Shown here: positions 25,501-36,712 of the stretch, piece after piece
How positions within the stretch are numbered: the first letter of the stretch is position 1
Layout: each line of letters begins with the position of its first letter
DNA from: Saxidomus purpurata
Taxonomy: Eukaryota > Mollusca > Bivalvia > Venerida > Veneridae
NCBI GenBank assembly: GCA_022818135.1
Contig: JAFMSR010000013.1
Span: 23,148,207-23,212,206 of the forward strand
DNA: 64,000 bases
Direction of reading: 5' to 3'
Program-made: the position numbers and the translations under genes
The notes under the pieces: model-generated
Told to the model about the DNA's origin: nothing
Seen by the model: only the letters and a program-made list of their open reading frames with translations
The model's database searches: none

Positions 25501-28500
25501 CATCAGAGGACCTGGAGATAATCTATGAAGAGTTATTGCATATCAAGGCACTGTCACATCTGTCTACCATGGTGAAGAGAGAACTAGCCAGTGTTCTACT
25601 GTTTGAGTCACATGCCAAATCAGGAACTGTCTGTATGTATTTACATATAGCCAACATTTACAATCAGTCTGCAAGAGCAGGTTTAATCCCCTGCTCCTCC
25701 ACTAACATAACTAATGGACTTTCAGATGAGACCTGAAACCGAGGTCCGATGTATCGGTGCTGTGCACCAGGCATGTTAAAGAACCAGACATTGTCGCCGG
25801 AATGGGACACGTCCTGTATCTTGCACTATACCCCGTAATATAAAATAACTAAACTCTTCTGGGGGCGTTAGTCATATGGATTATTATTATTAATTCCTAT
25901 TCCAACTTCAAAATCCAAATTAAACTGATATTACTGTAATTTTGCTGCCGGATATATATTGAATGCTGATGTTTAAAAATATTTTACTATTGTTTAACTG
26001 AAACATGTGTGACTGATTAGGAATTTTTCCACTGTATAAATGCATCCATCATTAGTTAAAAGATGAGTGTTTGTCGGGTTTATTTATGTATTGTTTCATA
26101 ATGCCATTCTTATTTCAGGATTGTTTCTTTTTTCTTTTCTATTTTGAAGGCCACATTGAAAATAAGTTAATGTTTTGCATGTCTTAATGTGTTAACCTTC
26201 AGTAAATAAAGATATTATTATTATCATCCGGTACCAATGATAAAACTCTAAAATTCATTCAGTCATGCAAGACAATGAGAAACATTCTTAAATTAGGGTT
26301 AAGTTAGGGTTGTAGGTTCATTAACTTTTTAACAGTCTCAGTTCATATTTGATTACTGGTTAGATCTAATTCAGATTATTTGCTCTTAAATGTTAACTTC
26401 AATCCAAAAGTCATGTCAGACCAGTTGTAAAGTCCTTGATTGTCTGACAAAAAGTGCTTCAGTGGTATTTCTTTGAAAAATGTGTAGAACAGATGCGAAC
26501 ATGTCAAACATACTGTAACAGTGGTTTTGCAATTATATTCCATATTCTGTACTGAAGGAAAACAAATTAGACGTGATGGTTCATGCTTTAGTTTGTGTGT
26601 TTCACTTTAGTCACTATGAAAATATGATACTGACAGTGCAGGTTATGTTCTGTCAATATTCTTGTAGATATGTTCAAGAACAAGGTGTCATATGTCCCAA
26701 TACATTGTTCAATTCTTATCCCATTTATTTCTACGCATATTAAAATTTCAATTGAAGAAAGTGAACAGTTGAAGTAATATAGCAGTAAACACCAGATTTC
26801 TTTGAATGTAATACTCATATATTGTCCTCATATATTGTTTTGCTTCTACAATGTATTAAAGTTTGCTTTTAGCGAGGCCATTGTCTGTTTAACAATGTTA
26901 GATAATTGAATTGTCTCATTTATTTTCAGTGTTCAATCAAGGAGATGAGGGTAAATCCTGGTATATCATACTGAAGGGATCAGTGAATGTGGTCATTTAT
27001 GGAAAGGTAATTTTAAGCCTTGTGGACAGAGTCACTCCTGTCTTGTCAAGCAGTAAATCAGTTCTCGCTTTATTTCATGGAATGACTTCAGAGTTGCGAT
27101 CAAAAGAAATGGTCAGCGTGAAAGTCACAGTGGTGTCCAGACACAGACTTGACTTGGCTGTATCTTGGTTGTAAGAGCAAATATTATACTTCCAAGATTC
27201 AAACCTGTACAGACTCAACTGCATGTTAATCGGGGCCATTTTTTTCAGGGACAAATCAAAATCTTATATATTTGATTGGACAACAATGATCTCTGTTTTG
27301 AAAATAACCATTTAATTTTACTACAATTTATTTTTGGTTTAGAAATGAGGTGAAATAGAAATTAAAAATAGCGTTGGAAAGAAATATTTCATGTTTTGTT
27401 TGACTAGGGTGTGGTGTGTACCCTGCATGAAGGAGATGACTTTGGTAAACTAGCTCTAGTCAATGACGCCCCAAGGGCTGCCACTATAGTACTGAGGGAT
27501 GACAACTGCCATTTCCTGAGGGTTGACAAGGAAGATTTCAACAGGATACTGAGGGTAAACTCATACTGATGTTTTAAAGATGTTTTATAAAAAGAAGTGG
27601 TGAAAACAATTTATGTAAACTGTATATAAAGTGAGGAGAACATAAACTATGGAAAGCTTTGGTATTATAATATCATCTCATATGCAAAAGGTGTTAATGC
27701 TATACAACTCTAGTGATGAAAAATGAAACAGTTTGATAATTGTATACATTGCCATTTTACAGTATATTCCTGTTAAAAAATATGTTTGGTTCTATATTGA
27801 TTGAAGGAAGTTCACTTACACAAAAAACTCTTTTATGGCATTAATTATGCTTACAGTTTGGTTCTCATTCACTTCAAAGTTCATATTTTGAGATAAACTC
27901 ATCTACAGAGTTGGATCTGTCTGTTAAATTAAACATGTCATGTATGCAGTTATTTCCTACGTTCCTGGACTTTTGCTATACAGAGATCTGACTGAATTTA
28001 TCATTGTCACAGTGGTAGAATGAAATGTTACAGTTTGGAAAACAAAATTGATAATATTAAATGTTTCCAAGATGATTATTGATGATGATCATAAAAAAGT
28101 AAACTGTAAAGCCGTTTTGATGTTGTATTTGTTAGGACGTTGAAGCCAACACAGTAAGATTAAAAGAACATGGTCAAGATGTCCTGGTTCTGGAGAAGAT
28201 TCCATCTAATATACAAAGCGCTGATGGCTCTGTTCAAGCTCACTATAAGTAAGTACAAATGTGTAACACATTTTCTATTGCAAAACATAAATGTAAACAG
28301 AAATTCTTCCGCTTTGCTGTCCAACACATAGACTTGAATACTTTTGATACATCATATTTTCAAATATTGATGTCTTATAAGATATTCAGTTATAAAAATG
28401 TTTGAAGTTAGTCAGAATCTGTTTGTAAACAAGTTTTTTTTTTCATTTTATGGACAACTTTTGTATAATCATATATGCTAGGGTTTAGCCCATGTTGTTT

Positions 28501-31500
28501 TGCATTACATCCGGGCAAGACTCTGTTGTCAGATAATACTGCTTTTACCAAGATAAAAAATAGGGAAGGGAAGAAAAAAATCAGAGTTCAAGTGTGTAAT
28601 AAATTATTAATGTCTCCACAATTCACAGAAATGTCCCAACATTGTGTTTTCAGGTATTCTGTAATGGCAGGTACCCCAGAGAAGATGCTGGAACACCTGC
28701 TAGATAGCAGGCTGGAAAATAAGAATGAGACAGAAATAGGTAACACTGTTTTTAAAAACACTGTCATCTTTGTCATTACACAACAATATGCTTTAATCCT
28801 TAACTTAATCATTATTCCAAAATGAACTTGACCATCTTTCAATAGAATGTACAATTTCGTCTCCCACATAACTCCCCTAAGGGGCCCCATAGCCTCTGGG
28901 GAGTTTGTGGCCGACAAAATTACAACTACACTTGACCTTACAGGTAAGTCTTGTTTAATTTTATAATTTCATGACAAGGCCACAGCAGATCTTGTAACAG
29001 ATAGAATAGCAAAATGTCAAACTATATACATGTACATAGACCCATCATAATAATATGAGATAGCTGGCATGTAACTATTGTTTGTCTTAGCTTTAGTCAC
29101 ACTCCGGCAAGCAGTGTTTCCTAAACAGTTCTCATGGATTAGGTCATCAGTAACAGCTCATTTGTTGAGCAGACAGCTGTCTTCGAAACCAAAGGTCTGT
29201 GCCTACAAATAGAATCCTTTCCATTGAAGTAGATCTGTGATCTTGTGTTTCTCATTGAGGGGACACTTAAGAAATATTTTAGTCTACCTCTGTGGTCCAG
29301 TTGTTTAGAGTTGCTGACTCTCAGTCCCTGAACGTCTTATTGATGCAAGGTCATAGGTTCAAGCCCTACTGACCTTGTTCGTATTAAGCCTGCTACTGAC
29401 CTGTCCAGGTCCAAGCCCTGCTACTGACCATGTCTCATAGGTTCAAGCCCTGCTACTGACCATGTCTCATAGGTTCAAGCCCTGCTGCTGACCATGTCTC
29501 TCAATATGAGAGAGGTGGCATTTTCTGATGAAGGTTAGTGTTCTAGTACTGCTCCATCCCAGGAATGATGGGTTGATAAATTACCCACATGTCATGATAA
29601 CCGAAATATGAGATGAACAAGTTTAGACTGTGATTAAAGTTTACACAGTTCAGCCATTTAAAATCTTTACCATTCTTTCTCAGATAAATATATATGTTTG
29701 TGAATGCATGAAGAGTAAAGAATATTATAATTTAATTTTCAGATGGATTCCTGGAAGATTTCCTTCTCACACATGTGATTTTCATGCCATGTAACCATCT
29801 GTGTCCAGTATTACTCTCACAATATCCTTTTAAATATTTTACATTACTTGGTTTTTTTGGAGTGATTTGTTAAGATTTCAGACAAATAATCAATTGCTTT
29901 GACCGATTAAGCACAGCATCTTTCCAAGAGGGTCGTATTATAAACTCTCCATGTTTGAACAGTATTATCTGTTGATCTTCAGGAATGTTTCTACCTTCTA
30001 GCAATATAAGGTTTAAAGACGGTCGTTGGTTTTACCTCAGTGCCAAACATGCCTTAAATTTAGAACCTTCCTTTGTCAGTAGATGTAGATAGATAACTGC
30101 CTTGTTATTGTTAGTTGTGCTCTTGTTCAACAAGATAGTCTTCCAAATCCATGTACTGAGTGTTTTCACATTTTTCATCTGTATATTATAAAGTAAAGCT
30201 GTACAGGTGTTTACATAAACTTGATAAAGTAGCAGATTTAGAAACCTAAAATGAAAGAATGGAAGGACCTTTAAGAAAATAGATCATTGCATGTATGGAC
30301 CTTTTTTTAAAGACTCAACATTATTGAATTAATGGATTAAAAGAAAAATATAAATTTCTCTGAACTCTCAAAACATATCCTTTGAACCATGTGTGGAATT
30401 CCTACATAAACTACTTGTTTGTGAGCTGAAGAATATGTGAACATTGGAGTATTTGAATCCTTAACTTAGTGTCACCTATCACTCGTCCAGTGCTGATAGC
30501 ACAGAACAGGAGGGGTTTGAGTTTATGTTGAACCACAAGAAGTGTGTGTTACACTTTGTACAAGAATGGGCCAATATTGTGGGCGTGGCTTTCAAAGAGG
30601 ATCATACAATAAATGCTTTTCTAGAGGTAATTCTCAACTTGTTTACACAAGAACATTATGTATATATTTTAACAACATTTGAATTGATATATCTGCTTAA
30701 AATGGACATACTGAATTTTGGTCAAGTGAGATACAGTAAAGTTGCTGTATTGAGACCGACCTTTGGACCAGTAAAATGTGGTCTTATTAATGAATCAGTA
30801 TTATTATCAAGACCTTTTTACTGTGACATTGAGCAATTGGTTCTGAAATGTCTGGTCTAAATATCAAGGGTGGTCTAAATAGCTAACTTTACAGTACTGT
30901 ACTTACAACACAGCGAATGTAAGAAATACTTTGTGTCCAGTTATTTCTCTGACAAGTGATTAGAAATTAATATGAAGTTTGAAATTCACAGAATACAATG
31001 TAGTTAGATTCTTGCATACCAGATGGGGATATCTGCAGTTTTTACCAGTGCTGGAAAATCTCATCTTACACCCCCGCGTGGAGCCCCCTCCCGAAATTTT
31101 TTTGGCGTGACCCCCGTTATAAACAATGTGGCGTCACTTTCCCATACCAGCTCTGAATTCTTTGTTTTTTATTAAATGCATCTTTTCGGTAGTTGTAAAA
31201 TTTTAAAGTGCAAGCGGTAGCAAGAAAAGTTTCTACCATGAGATACTTGGTTCAGATGGAAATACCGTCACGTGGAACTGTTTCCGGGAACGGCAGAGCC
31301 TCGTTCCCACCAAAGTAACCCTCAGGCGGATTTTCCATCTGAACCCCCCCTCAACATTATCAATTCTTGACAATGATAGTGAAAAACAGATTTACGCTAT
31401 ATTTAATTTGGATAAAACATTAACATATGAGAGTATCTTGCTTTACATTTTTGTGAAAGTATGTCTTATAATTTTGCAAAAGTATGTGTACAAAAAAAAA

Positions 31501-34500
31501 TGCTAAACAGGAATTTGTTGATTGGCCATCACCACCAGTATCGCAAAAATTTAAAGCCCTGGAACATTTCTTAACATACAGTAAATTGTTACTTTGATCT
31601 TTTGTGAGGGATAATCAAATATATTTCAGTCTGATAAGACTTTTATAGATACAATGTATGCATCTAAAGGTTTGATGGTGGTTTTTGTATGGCTGGTCTT
31701 GATTTTAGCTGTCTATGTCACTGTGGTAACAGATGTTTTACATATTTGATCTGTATTTCTAGGAATTGAATAGCTGTGTACAAGATGATCTGCAGGATTA
31801 CCCGACCTTGAAGAGTGACCTTGCTACCTTGGAAACCATTCTCAACACACACTCTCGGTATGAATATAAATATTTATTATATCCTATAAATATTGTCAAT
31901 ACGCCTTATATTCAACCTCAAATACCCCCCACCAAAAAAAAACCCCCAATCATGACTACAAAAAAATCGCTCCACCCCCAAAAAATATTTGTACATCATT
32001 ACAAATGCCCACCACACTTAATCGCCCCTCCTTACCTTATTTGTTTATACAGACGCCATTAATTGACGCCACACACTACGTATATTTCGCCAAAGGGTTT
32101 TCCTTCAATTTTATGCTTAGTATGTATTTTATTTGTTTATCGCGAAGACGTGTCAAATGGATATAATAAAAAAATAGATGATGTCTTCCCCCCCCCCCCC
32201 GACAATCGCTCCATCGTAGATCCCCCCCCTAAAATCCGCCACTGACTAAAAACCCTATTGTATCTCTTTAACATGTCATATTATATTTAAATGTTTACTT
32301 ATTGTAGTTAGTTTGGATTTTAAGACTTTTTCAAGCTTAGGCTATGACTTCAGAGCAATGATGTTTGACGAGTTATCTAGGTACCTAATCATTTCTCCGT
32401 AAATAACATGGAGTGTAATGGTGCATCACTCCTGAGGTTACATAGCTTGAGAGGTTGTGCTTGTTTACAAACACCACTACGAGTAATCTGCTCTGTGAGC
32501 TTTGGAAATGGAGGTGTTGTTGTAAAGGATTATGTTTCTTGCGATAGGAAAGGACTTCCAGATCTTGAAGACACTTTGAAAGGAATATACCATTTGCGGT
32601 TGTAATAATAAACATTATTATGACACTATTGAGCGTCTGTTTGCATGGTGTCATTAATGATTTTAGAGAAAAAAATGACTGTTTTATTACAGATCACCAA
32701 ACGGTAAACTGAAGAAAAGAATTTCAGGAACCTTCACACTGTCTCGTAAACATTCCAAGGAGTCCTGCTTTCAGGATATACCTAGAAAAAGGAAGAGAAT
32801 AAATCCATCCGAGGAAGGTAAGTCTGCTGATTGCTCGTCAGAATTACTCGAGTTATTATAAAAGTTGATATTGTGAGTAAGATTCTGCTGTGAGGCTTGT
32901 TGCTGAATTGATCAGTAATTGTTAGTTTCAGTAAAAATACATGATAGATTTTTTGTCATACAGCAATCAAATGCAATTTGCGACATATTTGAATGGGCTA
33001 TTTTTTTCTAAGTATTTGACAAATATTAATGGATTATGTATTTTGTCACTGGTGATTCATCATTTTTTTCAAACCAAGAAGCTATTTCACTTGTGTTAAA
33101 TGATTGATACAAACTATGATTAAGTTTGTATAATTTTGTGATTTCAGCCATTTTCAAGGTTTATTGTGCTGATCACACGTACAGCACTCTCAAGTTGCCA
33201 ATGGATACCAAAGTAGAACACCTCCTATTGTCAACCAAAGAAAAACTTGGACTGGGTGATGACCTTATTCTATGTGAAGTGAAATCCACTGGAGGTAAAG
33301 CCTTTGAATATCAACTTCAAATATTTGTAATTATTTGAACAACTAGACTAATTGAATTCATGTTACTGCAATTACTGATGAATTCCTGTATGAGATGTTG
33401 ATATGGTGACCCTATATAGGGCAAGACATCTGTAAAGGTTTCCTTTTAAAATAGAATGCTATTGCCAACATTATGAAAAAGATTTAGAAATAAAAGGAAT
33501 AAGAAAGGAACTCCTGTGGGGTAACAATTTAAAATATTCAGGACTTTATAGAACATAGTTTAATGAAAGGTAGAATTGTTATCCGCTATACCAACCATAA
33601 GACCATGTAATAGATTTTTTCATTGTGTTTCCAGTGTTATCAGTATTGACTTGCTGGGTGGCAATATATACTTTCTATTTTAAATTACAAGGTTTTCTAA
33701 AAAGGTAAGGAACAAGCTTTTTGCAACCAAATAGAGTGAATGCCTGTGTGTATTTGACAAGGATTACAAATGTAACAGAGATGTAGTATGAAATTGTTTT
33801 ACACACTGTGGTTAGATAATCAAAACTGCTGTCCAAAGGGTCAGAAAAAGGGTCACAATGTATTCCTACATTGAGAATTTGCAGGCCCTTGATACAAATT
33901 TTCTGTTCTTGTTTCAACTGTGACTGGCTTCATATATATTTCAGAGAGACTTATCTTCAAAGAGAATGACTTGTGTGTCACCACAGGACTAAGTATCAAT
34001 GGTCGACTGTTTGTTACACCAAAAGAACATCTTGATGCTTTGGTAAGGCTAGATATTCAACTTTGCATAACTTTAGAGTTCTGAAGAGAAGGTCTTATTT
34101 GCCTTAGCACAAAACACTTTGTTTTTTATTTACTTTTTGAAAACTATTATGATTATGTCAAAATAAGTTTGCAAGTTTCAGTTGTCTTATATGCTGTAAA
34201 TTCTGCAAAATTTGTGATGATTTAATTTTCACTATTTTCACAAATAACCTACTTTGCTAAGTTTTCTTTACATAAAGTGTTAGAATAACTATGTTAACAT
34301 TACAAAATGTTGTGTATATGCATGTATAATGGAAATTGAAAAATAAAAGATAAAAAAAAGAAGTTCTCTTTGCTAAAAGATTTACAAAAAATTATTTCAC
34401 TTAGATTTACTATCAGAAAATTCTCCTTTTGCGAATTTTAAATTTGTGAAAAAATCTGTCTGCACACAAAATGTGAAATTTTCTTTACGCAAAAATTCCC

Positions 34501-36605
34501 AAGTTTACAGTAAACCCCACTCAGTGACTGTTTCCAAGAATTCTGATCAGTTCTTGTATGAAAGAAGCAATGGTAAACACAAATCAAATAAGTTGTATTG
34601 TTGGAAGTTTTCATTGCATTTGTACTATGTTGAAATGAATTTTATATATACACCACTGTGTTACAGACACCTCTACCAGAGCAAGAAGGACCCTCGGACG
34701 GTTCATTCTCCACAATAGAGATGTTTAGTTCAAGAGAAATGGCCTATCATATGACAGTGTATGACTGGGAATTGTTCACCTGTGTACAAGAGGTATGGTA
34801 CAGTCGGTCTTTGTGTATTCAGTCACATTAAAACCTGTCACTTAGCAGGTTAAATGTTTCATAACAAAGTCGTGCAGCAGTACCCAACCAACCACCAAAC
34901 ATAAGCTTTCTATAGAGGGGATTAGTTTATTGCATATTCTTTACCAGACCCATCTAAAGATAAAAAGTTCAAAACCCGCTGGTAGTGTCATATTGACATG
35001 CCATGTGCCAAGTGATAAGCTTCACCATGTAGTCTAGTATTGTTAAGACAACATTTCCACTTAAATTCGATAATAGATCTACAGTTATGTCATTTTAACA
35101 TTAGGAAGAATTTAAGATATGAAGAGAAATTAGTCACAATGTGAAGGTTTTGTGCTAGGCAGTCTTGATTTCTATTAATAGCACCGCAGTTGTAGCCCGT
35201 TCGCCTCAAGATCGGAAGGTCCCAGTTTTAATCCCCGCTAGTACTATGGCAGTAGTGTCCTTAGACATGACACAGATATTTCCACATTGCCTCTCTCTCT
35301 TTGAGGTTGATTCCATCTGGATTAAGTCTCTTAAGTGATTAATCAAAGTTGTAAGAACTTGTTTTGCAATCGAGAATAAATAATTTAGAATAAATAGGTT
35401 TCTGTTATTCAAGAGTTGATTAAAATTTAGTTTGTCTCAAAGGTTTCAAAGTATTTTATTGATTGCTTTTTCAGTACGAGTTGATATATCAGGTGTTCGG
35501 CAGATACAAGTTTGGCAAGGTCACAGCTAATCTGGACTTGTTTCTTCGAAGATTTAATGAAATTCAGTTCTGGGTTGTCACGGAGATGGTTCTAACCTGT
35601 AACCTCAGTAAACGTGTATCACTGTTGAGAAAATTCATCAAACTAGCTGCTCAGTAAGTATAGTACAACCTGTGTTAATTGTCACCTGGAGTAAGTAGTC
35701 ACCTGCCTTTAGCAGCCAGGTGCTTATAATGTTCAGGTTACAGAGAAGCCCCACATTTTTTATTTGCTCAGCGTGTATAGCACTGATGTGGGATATTGGT
35801 TTGAGATTTTATCTGGAAGATAATAGTTAGCAAAGGAATGTGAAGTCAAACCTGTAATGCCTTACTAATGATCCTGTTATCTCACCAGCAGACTACGGCT
35901 CTGCAACCGTAACAGGACATTATCCCTTTTGCTCTATTTTGCACAAGAAGACATCAGCCCGTTCTTATTTTGCAAAAGCGGACATTAGCCACTTCTCTCT
36001 TCAAAGTGTAAAATTGAATTTGATATCATTAAAAAGTTGGAATTAAAAGGTTTTTGTTAGAGATATTAATTTTATCAAAAAATATAGAGATAATTATTAT
36101 GCTGAAGCATTTAAGAAAGATAATTTGATGAAGGGGCTACTGTCCTCCTGTGCAAAATTGTCCTAGGGGGTATTGTCCTACATTTGTCTGCAACAGATCA
36201 GTACATACCTGAACCATAAGAATTCACTTGTTATTCATTTTAACTTACACAGTGTCTTTATTCTATTCCACTTACATATCTACTTTTATTTGTTCAAATA
36301 TGTTACAATTTCATATACATGTGTGTGAATTTAGTCCTATTCAAGCTTGGTAATATTTGAAATTTATTTCTGTTGTATCCAGTAAAGCTTTTGTTAAAGT
36401 AGATTGAAATAAGTTTGTTTATATATAAAGTTATTCTTGCATTATTTGCAGTTATATCATGCCTGACATATTTCAAGGAATAACTTCAAATCTTGTTTGT
36501 GTTTCAGCTGTAAAGAGTTCAAAAATTTGAACAGTTTTCGCCATAGGGAGGGGGCCCAGGAACAGGCGGCCGGGGGGTGGCCCCAACCGGGGGGGGGGCC
36601 CCCCG

Positions 36606-36670
<65 letters not shown>

Positions 36671-36676
36671 ACCGCG

Positions 36677-36712
<36 letters not shown>

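Noticed and set aside
28475..28825. 116-codon frame as a separate gene
   Set aside because: Only the part 28654-28739 is a RAPGEF exon; the rest is intron read-through.
33675..33917. Minus-strand 80-codon frame in a RAPGEF intron
   Set aside because: No domain, no splice or promoter context, and composition like the surrounding intron.
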